64,000 bases of DNA, taken from positions 1-64,000 of the forward strand of contig LNEC01000005.1 of the NCBI GenBank assembly GCA_001464035.1, read 5' to 3'. Positions 36,020 to 44,299 of this stretch are shown here, one piece after another. A program made the position numbers and the translations under genes. Within the stretch, counting starts at the first letter, position 1. The number at the start of each line of letters is the position of its first letter. The notes under the pieces are model-generated. The model saw nothing but the letters and a program-made list of their open reading frames with translations. It searched no databases and was not told the origin of the DNA. Source of the stretch: Bradyrhizobiaceae bacterium Ga0074131. GTDB lineage: Bacteria > Pseudomonadota > Alphaproteobacteria > Rhizobiales > Xanthobacteraceae.

Positions 36020-36097
36020 ACTCAATGAACGCAATCTAAGCTTATTGTTGCATGAGTATGCTCCAGTTGCGTGACATGCCGCGTAAGACGGCATCCT

Positions 36098-36982
36098 TCA
36101 ACCGAAGCGGCCGGTGATAAACCGCTGCGCGCGTGGATCGCGTGGCGTCACGAACATCTGGCGGACGGTGCCAAAGTCGCCCATCTCGCCCAGATACATA
36201 AACCCAGCATAGTCCGAAACCCGCGCCGCTTGCTGAAGGTTGTGAGTTACGATTATGATCGTGTGGTCCCGCTTGAGCTCGTTGATTGTCTGCTCGATTT
36301 TTGCTGAAGAGATCGGATCAATGGAGGCGCAGGGCTCGTCGAGAAGAAGGACTTCTGGCCGAATTGCGATGGTGCGTGCGATGCTGAGGCGCTGCTGCTG
36401 ACCGCCTGACAGATCCAATCCGCTTTTCAAGAGATGGTCCTTCACTTCATCCCAAAGCGCCACGCGCCGCAATGCAACTTCAACCTCTGCATCCATTTGC
36501 GCCTTGGTGAGGCTTCGATTGAGGCCAATACCAAAGGCTATGTTATCGTAGATCGACATCGGAAATGGAGTTGGCTTCTGGAACACCATGCCAATTCTGG
36601 TTCTCAGAATGGCCATGTCCTGATTCATAGCCAGAATATTCTCGCCATCGAGCAGGACTTCGCCGTCAGCGTGCTGCCCGGGATAGAGGCTGTAGATGCG
36701 GTTGAAGACACGAAGCAGGGTCGATTTGCCGCAACCGGAGGGGCCGATGAATGCGGTTACGCGGTTGGCATAGACTGGCACTGACACGTCTTTAAGTGCG
36801 TGATTGCCGTCCTGATAGTAAAAATTGAGATGTCGAACGGTGATCTTCTCTTCGACCGGTTCTTGGTCCGGCTTTGACCGGATGACCTTTGCTAGTTGAT
36901 CGAACGCCCCGACGGATTTTCCCGGGGGGTCGGCGGTGCGGATTCTTCCGATTTCAGGAGTGTCGTTCGCAGACATTGTCAT
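36098..36982 (-). CDS. pstB: Phosphate ABC transporter ATP-binding protein
   Basis: About 294 residues from the ATG at 36982; a TTG at 37057 would add 25. Walker A is GPSGCGKST, the Q-loop [18 protein letters not shown] is the PstB hallmark, the signature [13 protein letters not shown], Walker [16 protein letters not shown], and the switch histidine in [17 protein letters not shown]. The normal partners pstS, pstC, pstA and phoU are absent here, and the N-terminal 50 residues ([20 protein letters not shown]) are unlike standard PstB. It is therefore an orphan, either a second copy serving the main Pst system or a remnant of a moved operon. Base composition is lower in G+C than most of the window. 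Confidence 0.88.
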   Translation of the reverse strand: MTMSANDTPEIGRIRTADPPGKSVGAFDQLAKVIRSKPDQEPVEEKITVRHLNFYYQDGNHALKDVSVPVYANRVTAFIGPSGCGKSTLLRVFNRIYSLYPGQHADGEVLLDGENILAMNQDMAILRTRIGMVFQKPTPFPMSIYDNIAFGIGLNRSLTKAQMDAEVEVALRRVALWDEVKDHLLKSGLDLSGGQQQRLSIARTIAIRPEVLLLDEPCASIDPISSAKIEQTINELKRDHTIIIVTHNLQQAARVSDYAGFMYLGEMGDFGTVRQMFVTPRDPRAQRFITGRFG

Positions 36983-37219
36983 GCGCAATTCGGTCCGTTC
37001 GAGGAGGCGTCGTTCAAATAGAAGCGATGATGCCGCTGACACCTTGATCAAGCTCAATAAGCTCGATTAGAAAAACTTGCTTCACGTCACAATACAGTCA
37101 TTCCATCGTCGTCTTGGCGCTTCGGCGCTGGTGGAACATCGAGCCTTGGCAATCGGTCCATATCGCGCCGAGGAATGACCCGCGAAGTCACTTTCATCGG
37201 CTTCCACGAATCGCTCTTG

Positions 37220-38893
37220 CTAGCGGCTCTTGACGAAGCACATCCCCATCCGCGAGGTCTTGCCCGCGACCTGGCAGGCGAGCCCCTCGGCACAGGTCCA
37301 CGACTTGAAGCTCCGGTCATTGTCGTTGGCGTTTGGCTTCTGCTGATAACAATGCGCGCCCCAACCATCCTGATATTCGGTGCCAGCGAGTTCGGCGCGG
37401 CCGCGCGTTTGTGGCCGGCTGGAGAATCCACGAGAATAATCCGGTTGCCTGCCGTCGCGCGTCGCGGCCAGAATATCGCGTCGCCGGATCTGGTCGCCGA
37501 AGAAATGCGGTGACCCCGGCACCACGGTCGTGTTGGACGGGTGGGCTGCCAGCCCGTCGACGCCGGGGAAATGGAAGCCGCCGATTCCGCGCGTCTGGTG
37601 GCAACCCGAACAGGTCATGTCGTTGAGCCGGCGCTTGAAACCCGCGACGGAGCGGATGTTCTCGGACGTCACGCCGAAATCAGCGGCTTTCCTGAGCGCT
37701 GCAACGATGTCGCTCTCGCTAAACACCGGGTTCGCGGCGGCGCCCTCGCCCTGCACGAGACCGAACGCCGGCTGCAGTTTCGAAGAATCAAAACCGACCG
37801 GCGTGGCGGCGATCGCCGCTTTGGCCAGAAACCGCTCGGGTATCAGGATCGTGCCGCGATCGAATTCATTGAGATGGCCAGGATCGAGCAGCCAGGTCTT
37901 GAAGTCGCGCCCGAGATCAGGGTCGGCCAGAATGCGCTCGCGGTCGATCTGGTTTTCCAGCGGCGCTTCCTCGTAGGCGCGCGACTTCGGATCGAAGCGA
38001 AACACCTTCATGAGGTAATCGGTGCGGAAATCGCGCTTCGCCGATTTCGGCGCATGCGCGATCTGGAGGTTGGTTTCGATGCGGTCGATGTTTTCGGGCC
38101 GGATCAGGCCGAGAGGTCCATTTTCGCCGGCCAGTTCCTTCGCAAGCCCGGCGCCGGTCAGCGACAGCTCGCCGGCCGCGAGCCAGCGCCGCGCGATCTC
38201 GGCGCAACCGGCGGTGTCACCGTCACCAGCCGTGTTCTCGCTCCTGGCCTTCAGCACGACGTTCAATGTCATCGGCAGGCGCGCCGCCGCGGTGCCATCG
38301 CCGGCTGGCGCGGCCGTGCTGCGCGTCAGCCGGTAGATCAACCGGATTTCGCCACAGCTCTCCGGCGAGAGATAGGCGCGATCCATTCGGTTGACGATGC
38401 CGGCCAGCACGAACCGGGTTGCGGAGGAATCGAGCAGCGTTCGATCGAACAGCTGAAGGTCGAAGGTCGGTCCGACGCCAATGGTTTCCTGCGGGAGGCC
38501 GGATTGGTGCGCCGCCACGTACCGGTCGAACTCGCGATCGAGCGCGCGGCGGACGGGGCCCATCGATGGCAACGCGAACAGGTCGCGGTTGTCGATTGGC
38601 GTCCCGTCCGCATTGGCCGGCAGGACAATCCGCTTCAGCCCGATCCTTCCGCCATCGAGTTCGCGCAAGGCCAGCGGGTCGGTGATCGCGGCGCCACGCT
38701 CCAGTGCCGCGCCTTCGATGGCGTGCGCAGGCAGGGCGCTGCACAGCAAAACCAGAATGATTGGAAGAAATCGCAAGGCGCGGCCAAAATTCCCGATCAA
38801 CGCCGACGCGCCGGAGACACCTCGAGGCAGCTCCGCGTGACGGCTTGCAGTTGAGGAAACTAGCCCAAAGACCGACAGGCTGTCTCGCAACAA
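37220..38893 (-). CDS. Exported protein with a single CxxCH (possible haem c) motif
   Basis: Up to 557 residues; the start is doubtful because only TTG codons are available (38893 gives the full frame, 38800 gives a better-placed signal peptide). A hydrophobic export segment FLPIILVLLCSALPAHAIEG is followed by a large domain (LFALPSMGPVRRALDREFDR, TRFVLAGIVNRMDRAYLSPE, the strand-rich middle) and a C-terminal part with DMTCSGCHQTRGIGGFHFPG, the only CxxCH and the likely haem c attachment, then a Cys-rich tail (GAHCYQQ, WTCAEGLACQVAG, MGMCFVK). I do not recognise a named family. A decayed copy of its last third lies 3.2 kb away at 34013. Confidence 0.7.
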   Translation of the reverse strand: MLRDSLSVFGLVSSTASRHAELPRGVSGASALIGNFGRALRFLPIILVLLCSALPAHAIEGAALERGAAITDPLALRELDGGRIGLKRIVLPANADGTPIDNRDLFALPSMGPVRRALDREFDRYVAAHQSGLPQETIGVGPTFDLQLFDRTLLDSSATRFVLAGIVNRMDRAYLSPESCGEIRLIYRLTRSTAAPAGDGTAAARLPMTLNVVLKARSENTAGDGDTAGCAEIARRWLAAGELSLTGAGLAKELAGENGPLGLIRPENIDRIETNLQIAHAPKSAKRDFRTDYLMKVFRFDPKSRAYEEAPLENQIDRERILADPDLGRDFKTWLLDPGHLNEFDRGTILIPERFLAKAAIAATPVGFDSSKLQPAFGLVQGEGAAANPVFSESDIVAALRKAADFGVTSENIRSVAGFKRRLNDMTCSGCHQTRGIGGFHFPGVDGLAAHPSNTTVVPGSPHFFGDQIRRRDILAATRDGRQPDYSRGFSSRPQTRGRAELAGTEYQDGWGAHCYQQKPNANDNDRSFKSWTCAEGLACQVAGKTSRMGMCFVKSR

Positions 38894-38933
38894 CCGGCAG
38901 ATCGCTTCACGTCGCGGTGAAGCGATCCGTCGC

Positions 38934-39920
38934 CTAGCGCGCGACCACCAGGCCCTTGCTGGTCACGACCACCCAGCGGCCGTCCTGTTTGCGGATGGCG
39001 TCGACGCGGCCGAGGCCGGGGACGGGATCGCCGGCATATACTTCAAAGATTCCCCGCCGCCCCTCGATCAGGGCGCCGCCATTGTTAACCTCGCGCAGCA
39101 CCCAGCCTTCGACCGTCGGCAGCCTCGCCACGTCGGGCTTCGGCAGGGGCAACGGAACCGGTTCTGCGACCGCCACCATTGCCGGGGGCGAGATCGAGCC
39201 GGTGACATCCTTCGCCGCCGCCGGGGCGGCTAAGACCGGCACCGGAGCCGCCTGCGCGGCCTTCAGCTTCTCGACGGCTTCACTGAGCCGGATGAGTTTG
39301 GCGGCCGGCTCCGCTTGCGCCTTCTCGACCCTGTCGAGACGGTCACCGGTCTTGTTGTCTCTGGCGATGCCCGCCCTGGAGGTCTGCTCGAGGCTGGCCT
39401 TCAGCGCCAGGATGTCGGCGTCGATGCGGGCAACGGAGGATTCCAGAACGGGGTTGTTCGATACAGCCGACCCTCCGCTGGCGAAATGCATCATACCGGC
39501 GGTCGCCAGCGCGCCACCGAGCGCACCTGCCACCGCCGCCAGCGCCACCACGGCCGCCAGCGCAGACAACCGTCGCTTGCCGAACATGCCCTGTGCTGGC
39601 TCGGATTCCACTTCCGGCTCGACGCCCTTGTGGTCCCAGCCGCGCTCGCCGGATGACATGATCATGATCGTGCCCGGAGCGAGCCGCGCGTCGGGTTTGG
39701 GGGCCTGGGCAGCTTCAGCCTTGGCTTCGTCCGCCTTGGTTGCGCCCGCCTTGGGATCATCGCCCTGCCCGGGAGCCAGATCGGGAGATTCAACCTCCGC
39801 CGCGGCTTTCAGGGTTTCTTGTGCCGGCTGGCTTGCCGCATCGGATGAACCGGAAACCGCCGGCCCGGCGCTGCCGGATCCGGTTGCACCGCTGGTGGGC
39901 TCGGCCTGTTGTTCGCTCAC
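38934..39920 (-). CDS. Single-pass membrane protein with a Pro/Ala-rich spacer
   Basis: 328 residues. The first 110 are low-complexity (Ala, Glu, Ser, Pro) and cytoplasmic-looking; one membrane span (LSALAAVVALAAVAGALGGA) follows; then a predicted coiled coil (VARIDADILALKASLEQTSR, KTGDRLDRVEKAQAEPAAKL), a Pro-rich stretch, and a compact C-terminal domain (GWVLREVNNGGALIEGRRGI, FEVYAGDPVPGLGRVDAIRK) that looks like an SH3-type beta barrel. The layout resembles bacterial envelope proteins that reach into the periplasm. The family occurs in Bradyrhizobium as a hypothetical protein; no function is known. Start ATG at 39920 is clear. Confidence 0.75.
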   Translation of the reverse strand: MSEQQAEPTSGATGSGSAGPAVSGSSDAASQPAQETLKAAAEVESPDLAPGQGDDPKAGATKADEAKAEAAQAPKPDARLAPGTIMIMSSGERGWDHKGVEPEVESEPAQGMFGKRRLSALAAVVALAAVAGALGGALATAGMMHFASGGSAVSNNPVLESSVARIDADILALKASLEQTSRAGIARDNKTGDRLDRVEKAQAEPAAKLIRLSEAVEKLKAAQAAPVPVLAAPAAAKDVTGSISPPAMVAVAEPVPLPLPKPDVARLPTVEGWVLREVNNGGALIEGRRGIFEVYAGDPVPGLGRVDAIRKQDGRWVVVTSKGLVVAR

Positions 39921-40169
39921 GTTCGAATTCTCCCCTGAAGGTTCATCATTTGGTAACTTTCATTCCTTGCGAAATCGTTACCGGTGGCGGCCTTTCCAAA
40001 ATTTTAAGGAACTGACCCGGCCCGGTTTTTCATTCCAGAGGCGGACGCGGCGGCGGCATTGGGCCTCGGTTCATGTTGCTCCGCGGCATCGGCCGGAAAA
40101 CACCCGGTACCTACTTCGCTCGAAACGCTATAACATCCCGAGCGCGACCAGCCAGAAGGCGGCGGCTCC

Positions 40170-40541
40170 ATGGCCATCGAGAAATGCATCAACGAATTCG
40201 ATGTTGATGAGGTTATCTTCGAGGAAGGTTCGACCGGGCGCGAACTGTTCGTGGTGCTCGACGGCAAGGTCGAGATCGCCAAGGTCAGCGGCGTCGGCAA
40301 GACCGTCATCGTGATCCTCGGCAAGGGCGAATTCTTCGGCGAGATGGCGGTCATCGACGGCTCGTCCCGCTCCGCCACCGCGATATCGGCCGCGCCCAAC
40401 ACCAGGGTGATGCGGATCAATCACGCCCGCTTCGTCTATCTGGTCAGCCAGCAGCCGGCGTTCGCACTGATGATCATGGATGCGCTGAGTAAGCGCCTGA
40501 GGGCGTCGAACGCCGTCACCTTCCGTGCGGCCAACCCATGA
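40170..40541 (+). CDS. Stand-alone cyclic nucleotide-binding domain protein
   Basis: 123 residues consisting of one CRP-type cNMP-binding domain and nothing else: VIFEEGSTGRELFVVLDGKV, then the phosphate-binding cassette GEFFGEMAVIDGSSRSATA, which keeps the Gly-Glu pair and the Arg that contact the cyclic phosphate. There is no helix-turn-helix, so it is not a transcription factor itself. The stop overlaps the MBL-hydrolase start (ATGA), so the pair is coupled; the domain could regulate that enzyme or deliver a cAMP signal made by the window's adenylate cyclase (inference). The ribosome site is weak; GGCGGCTCC precedes the ATG. Confidence 0.9.
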   Translation: MAIEKCINEFDVDEVIFEEGSTGRELFVVLDGKVEIAKVSGVGKTVIVILGKGEFFGEMAVIDGSSRSATAISAAPNTRVMRINHARFVYLVSQQPAFALMIMDALSKRLRASNAVTFRAANP

Positions 40542-41350
40542 GCGACCGCAAGCCGAGCCCGTTCCCGGTCCTCCTGACCAACGACGTCTGTTCGCTGATC
40601 GAGGCCGCCGAGGACGTCTACCAGATCCGTTTCAAGAACCGCGCCGCCAATGCCTATCTGGTGCGCGGGACAAACCGGACCATCATGATCGACGTCGGGC
40701 TCTCCTCCAACTATCCGGCCCTGCTGGAATGCCTCTGTCATCTCGGCTGTCCGCCCGAGACAATCGACATGGTGATTCTCAGCCACGAGCATCTCGATCA
40801 CATCGGCGCCGCCTGGCATTTCGGCGGCCGCACCCTGATCGCCGCGCATCGCCTGGCCGCCAACAAGATCATGCTGCGCGACGATTTCTCGATGCTGCGC
40901 AAGATGTTCAACGAACCGCCGGTGCCGATAAATGTCGATTTCTGGCTGGAAGAAGGCAACCTGATCGATCTCGGCAATTTCCGCCTCCACGTGATGTACA
41001 CGCCCGGCCACACCTCGGCCTGCATCAGCCTGTTCGATCAGGACCGGGGATTGCTGTTCGCCGCCGACACGCTGATGCCCGGCGGCGTGATGGGCGGCGT
41101 GTTCGGATCGGGCAGCATCGCCGACTATATCCAGTCGCTGGAGCGTCTGAAGGGCTTGAACTCCAGAATATTGCTCTCCGGCCACGGCCGGCTGTCCGAT
41201 ACGCCGCAGGACGACGTCCGCATCGCGCTTCAACGGTCACACGCCCTGCTGTCCGATACCGCGCAACTGTTCGAAGCGCTCGACGCGCGCTCGAATTTCG
41301 AGCCTATCATGCAGTCGGTGCGCGATCTCAACAAGCTCGACGACGGCTGA
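40538..41350 (+). CDS. MBL-fold metallo-hydrolase
   Basis: 270 residues. The zinc motif SHEHLDHIG (HxHxDH) is complete, with MIDVGLSSNY before it and GHTSACISLFDQDRGLLFAADTLMPGG after it, supplying the further metal-binding His and Asp; a last His is in LSGHGRLSD. The layout is that of the glyoxalase II/RNase Z-like hydrolase superfamily, whose substrates vary widely. It is translationally coupled to the cNMP-binding protein upstream. It has no signal peptide. Substrate unknown. Confidence 0.9.
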   Translation: MSDRKPSPFPVLLTNDVCSLIEAAEDVYQIRFKNRAANAYLVRGTNRTIMIDVGLSSNYPALLECLCHLGCPPETIDMVILSHEHLDHIGAAWHFGGRTLIAAHRLAANKIMLRDDFSMLRKMFNEPPVPINVDFWLEEGNLIDLGNFRLHVMYTPGHTSACISLFDQDRGLLFAADTLMPGGVMGGVFGSGSIADYIQSLERLKGLNSRILLSGHGRLSDTPQDDVRIALQRSHALLSDTAQLFEALDARSNFEPIMQSVRDLNKLDDG

Positions 41351-41433
41351 CCGCCCTTGGTTTGACAAATGGCCCGGCGGTCTGTTCAAAAGCAGCGACA
41401 AGGCTGCTGCAATGAAAGCTGGGGAAACAGGTA

Positions 41434-42045
41434 ATGAAACTCTACGACTCGATCGGACCGAATCCGCATATCGTCCGCATGTTCATGGCGGAAAAGGGCA
41501 TCGACATGCCCCGACAGACCGTCGACCTGCGCAAGGGTGAAAACCGCGAAGCCGAGCACCTGAAGCGCAATCCGCACGGTCAGATGCCGACGCTCGAGCT
41601 CGATGACGGCAGCTATCTGTCCGAAATCACCGCGATCTGCGAATATCTCGAAGAGAAGAATCCTGCGCCTGCGCTGATCGGATCGACGCCGGAAGAGCGG
41701 GCCGAGTGCCGAATGTGGACCCGCCGTGTCGACCTCAACATCTGCGAACCGCTCGCCAACGGCTATCGCTTCGGCGAGGCGCTGAAGTTTTTCGAGAAGC
41801 GGATTCCGGTAGCGCCGGAAGCCTCCCCCGGCCTCAAGATGATCGCCGCGAACCGCCTGAAATGGCTCAACGAGCAGATGCAAGGCAAGGAGTACCTCTG
41901 CGGCAAGCGCTTCACGCTGGCGGACATCCTGCTCTACGGCTGGATCAATTTCGGCAATCAGGTCGGCCAGCCGCTCGATGCCGCCAACACCAACATCGCC
42001 GCCTGGTTCGCCCGCGTCGGCGCGCGGCCTTCGGCAAAGGCGTAG
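41434..42045 (+). CDS. Glutathione S-transferase
   Basis: 203 residues. The thioredoxin-fold N-terminal domain (MKLYDSIGPNPHIVRMFMAE) carries the glutathione-site strand GQMPTLELDDGSYLSEITAI with its cis-Pro and Ser; the helical domain has YLCGKRFTLADILLYGWINF with the conserved ADI/L turn. The catalytic residue is probably the N-terminal Ser-Ile-Gly-Pro-Asn-Pro segment, as in beta- and theta-like bacterial GSTs. Single gene, 83 bases after the MBL-hydrolase gene; a palindromic repeat starts nine bases after its stop. Confidence 0.92.
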   Translation: MKLYDSIGPNPHIVRMFMAEKGIDMPRQTVDLRKGENREAEHLKRNPHGQMPTLELDDGSYLSEITAICEYLEEKNPAPALIGSTPEERAECRMWTRRVDLNICEPLANGYRFGEALKFFEKRIPVAPEASPGLKMIAANRLKWLNEQMQGKEYLCGKRFTLADILLYGWINFGNQVGQPLDAANTNIAAWFARVGARPSAKA

Positions 42046-42054
42046 GGTTCTCGA

Positions 42055-42136
42055 CGTCATTGCGAGGGGCGAAGCGACCAAGCAATCCAGCTTTGCTGCG
42101 ATCAAGCTGGATTGCTTCGCTTCGCTCACAATGACG
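42055..42136. repeat. Palindromic repeat element (Bradyrhizobium type)
   Basis: The outer arms CGTCAT (42055-42060) and ATGACG (42131-42136) enclose inner arms AAGCAATCCAGCTT and AAGCTGGATTGCTT. It has the same layout as the copy at 17583-17669. It lies between two convergent genes and could act as a transcript barrier. Confidence 0.85.
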
Positions 42137-42138
42137 TT

Positions 42139-42636
42139 CTACATCACCACCGGCGTATCCGGCAGCTCGTTGCGACTCGCTCCCTGCTTCGGAAAATGCG
42201 CCGCCAGGTGCTGCGACACCGTCTCGATTCCCTTGATCACGCCGCTCTCGAAATGGCCCGCCCTGAACTCGGCCTCCATCGCCTTGCAGATTTCTTCCCA
42301 GCCTGCGGCGCCGACTTTCGCGTGGACGCCGCGGTCGGCGACGATCTCGACGTCGCGGTCGGCCAGCAGCAGGTAGATCAGCACGCCGTTGTTGTCAGCG
42401 GTGTCCCAGATCCGCAGCTGCGAGAAGATATCCAGCGCGCGCTCCCGCGCCGGCTGGTCCCGGAACAACGGCGCACCGTCGAGCGCGCCTTCCACCACGA
42501 AGCGGACCTGGCCGGAATGCGTGGTCTCGCCGGCCTTGATCGCCTGCTCGATCGAGGCCAGCACCGTCGGCGGGAAAATGCGCCGGACCCGCCAGCGATG
42601 TTCGATGAGATGCCTGCCGATGCGCCGGATGCCCAT
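42139..42636 (-). CDS. TPM-domain protein (short)
   Basis: 165 residues from the ATG at 42636; this start is preferred over the ATG at 42645 because GGGGAG lies nine bases upstream of it but touches the other. The protein has the TPM fold marks EQAIKAGETTHSGQVRFVVE, RERALDIFSQLRIWDTADNN, GVLIYLLLADRDVEIVADRG and GIETVSQHLAAHFPK. It lacks the signal peptide and the Gly-rich tail of the longer TPM protein upstream, so it acts in the cytoplasm or at its membrane face. It overlaps the end of that gene or lies next to it, and together with lemA the three form an operon. The function of the family is not established. Confidence 0.85.
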   Translation of the reverse strand: MGIRRIGRHLIEHRWRVRRIFPPTVLASIEQAIKAGETTHSGQVRFVVEGALDGAPLFRDQPARERALDIFSQLRIWDTADNNGVLIYLLLADRDVEIVADRGVHAKVGAAGWEEICKAMEAEFRAGHFESGVIKGIETVSQHLAAHFPKQGASRNELPDTPVVM

Positions 42637-42638
42637 GC

Positions 42639-43508
42639 CTACCATCTCCCCGAAGCGCCGCCGCCGCCGAAACTGCCGCCGCCGCCGCTGAAACCGCCGC
42701 CCGAGCTGCCGGAACCACCGCCCCCCGACCATGCGCCGCCTCTGCCGCGTCCTCCGCCCATCGGCATCATGTCGCCAAACAGGGTGAACAAGAACGCAAG
42801 CACGCCGACGACCGTCGAGGCTGCGATCGAGCCCACGAACAGCCACGCTACGAACCCGACGAAGCCGCCCGTCGCGGCCGCGCCGAACAGCCGGCCCAGC
42901 GTGCTCCGCAGGATGCCGCCGACGATGAATACCGCGGCGATCACGAAGGGATTGAACGGATCGATGCTGTTCAGCAGGCCCGGGCCGCGCCAATGCTCCG
43001 GCTCCGGCGCCGGAAGTTTTTCGCCGTCGATCACCCGGATCATCCGGTTGACGCCCGCGGAAATGCCGCCGGCGAAATCGCCGGACTTGAATTTCGGCGT
43101 GATGTCTTCATCGATGATGCGCCGGGTGGTGGCGTCGGTGAGCGCGCCCTCGAGACCGTAGCCGACCTCGATGCGAAGCCTGCGGTCGTCCTTGGCAACC
43201 ACCAGCAGCGCGCCGTCGTCGATCTTCTTTCGGCCGATCTTCCAGGCTTCGGCGACACGTAGCGAGAATTGCTCGATGGATTCCCGGTCGGTGGTCGGCA
43301 CGACCAGCACCGCGATCTGGCTGCCTTTGCGTGCCTCCAGGTCCGTCAGCGTCTGGGTCAGCACAGCGATGTCGGCGCTGGACAGCGTCCCGGTCTGATC
43401 GACTACCCGGCCGGTGAGCGGCGGCACCGCGACGTCGGCCGCGGCTGCGAACGAAAAGCACAGCAGCAGCGCAAGAAAGGCGGCTCTTGCAGCGATCATC
43501 GCGGTCAA
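42639..43508 (-). CDS. Exported TPM-domain protein (YgcG family)
   Basis: 289 residues. Signal peptide (ARAAFLALLLCFSFAAAADV), then the TPM phosphatase-like domain (PPLTGRVVDQTGTLSSADIA, AVLVVPTTDRESIEQFSLRV, WKIGRKKIDDGALLVVAKDD, RIEVGYGLEGALTDATTRRI), two membrane spans (NPFVIAAVFIVGGILRSTLG and GGFVGFVAWLFVGSIAASTV), and a Gly/Ser-rich tail. This is the architecture of YgcG-like proteins, usually encoded next to lemA as here. Proposed roles include membrane-protein repair or photosystem-like assembly in plants; the bacterial function is unclear. Second gene of the lemA-TPM-TPM operon. Confidence 0.92.
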   Translation of the reverse strand: MTAMIAARAAFLALLLCFSFAAAADVAVPPLTGRVVDQTGTLSSADIAVLTQTLTDLEARKGSQIAVLVVPTTDRESIEQFSLRVAEAWKIGRKKIDDGALLVVAKDDRRLRIEVGYGLEGALTDATTRRIIDEDITPKFKSGDFAGGISAGVNRMIRVIDGEKLPAPEPEHWRGPGLLNSIDPFNPFVIAAVFIVGGILRSTLGRLFGAAATGGFVGFVAWLFVGSIAASTVVGVLAFLFTLFGDMMPMGGGRGRGGAWSGGGGSGSSGGGFSGGGGSFGGGGASGRW

Positions 43509-43520
43509 TCGGTTACCGAA

Positions 43521-44144
43521 CTACTTGGCCGGCGCGGCCGGCGCCGGCGCCGGATTGAAATCGACCTTCGGGGCGGTCGAGATCGCCTTCTCGTTCTCGA
43601 CCGAGAAATTCGGTTTCTCCTTGTACCCGAACAGCATCGCGGTCAGGTTGTTCGGGAAGGTGCGGATGCCCACGTTGTAGTCCTGCACCGCCTTGATGTA
43701 GCGGTTGCGCGCCACCGTGATGCGGTTTTCGGTGCCCTCGAGCTGCGACATCAGATCCTTGAACAGCGCGTCGGACTTGAGCTGCGGGTAATTCTCGGTC
43801 ACCACCAGCAACCGCGACAGCGCGCTGGAGAGTTCGCCCTGGGCGGCGGTGAACTTCTGGAACGCGGCGGGATCGTTGAGCACTTCCGGCGTGGCCTGGA
43901 TGCTGCCGACCTTGGCGCGGGCGTTGGTGACGCCGAGCAGCACGTCCTTTTCCTGCTGCGCGAATCCCTTCACTGAGTTGACGAGGTTGGGCACCAGATC
44001 GGCGCGGCGCTGGTACTGGTTGACGACCTCGGACCAGCCCGACTTGACCTGCTCGTCGGTGGTCTGGATCGCATTATAACCGCAATTGGTGAGGCTCAGC
44101 GTGGCCAGCGCCGCCAGCACGGTCCATAATCTGCGCATCGTCAT
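43521..44144 (-). CDS. lemA: LemA family lipoprotein-like protein
   Basis: 207 residues. The N-terminus MTMRRLWTVLAALATLSLTN ends in LSLTNCGYN, a lipobox-like sequence, so the protein is probably a lipoprotein. The rest is the LemA four-helix domain: WSEVVNQYQRRADLVPNLVN, KGFAQQEKDVLLGVTNARAK, LSRLLVVTENYPQLKSDALF and ENRITVARNRYIKAVQDYNV. The Ala/Pro tail (PAPAPAAPAK) is low-complexity. LemA proteins are almost always paired with TPM/YgcG proteins, as in this operon; they are linked to envelope stress but have no assigned activity. Confidence 0.93.
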   Translation of the reverse strand: MTMRRLWTVLAALATLSLTNCGYNAIQTTDEQVKSGWSEVVNQYQRRADLVPNLVNSVKGFAQQEKDVLLGVTNARAKVGSIQATPEVLNDPAAFQKFTAAQGELSSALSRLLVVTENYPQLKSDALFKDLMSQLEGTENRITVARNRYIKAVQDYNVGIRTFPNNLTAMLFGYKEKPNFSVENEKAISTAPKVDFNPAPAPAAPAK

Positions 44145-44299
44145 TTTCTCCAGTTGGAAATTGTCCGCAAGCTACCAGAAGCGTGGCGTCAGGTAAGCAA
44201 CGGAAAGAACGCTTCCGTATCTATTTTCCGGCTGATGGCCCTTGCCTATCATTTGCTGAAACAGGCAACATGGCGAAAACGCGAGGAAACGAGAACCCA

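Noticed and set aside
37087..37197. 36-codon frame on the minus strand (MKVTSRVIPRRDMDRLPRLD...) with GGAAG upstream
   Set aside because: It has a usable ribosome site but no hydrophobic segment, family or conservation evidence; too weak to list as a gene.
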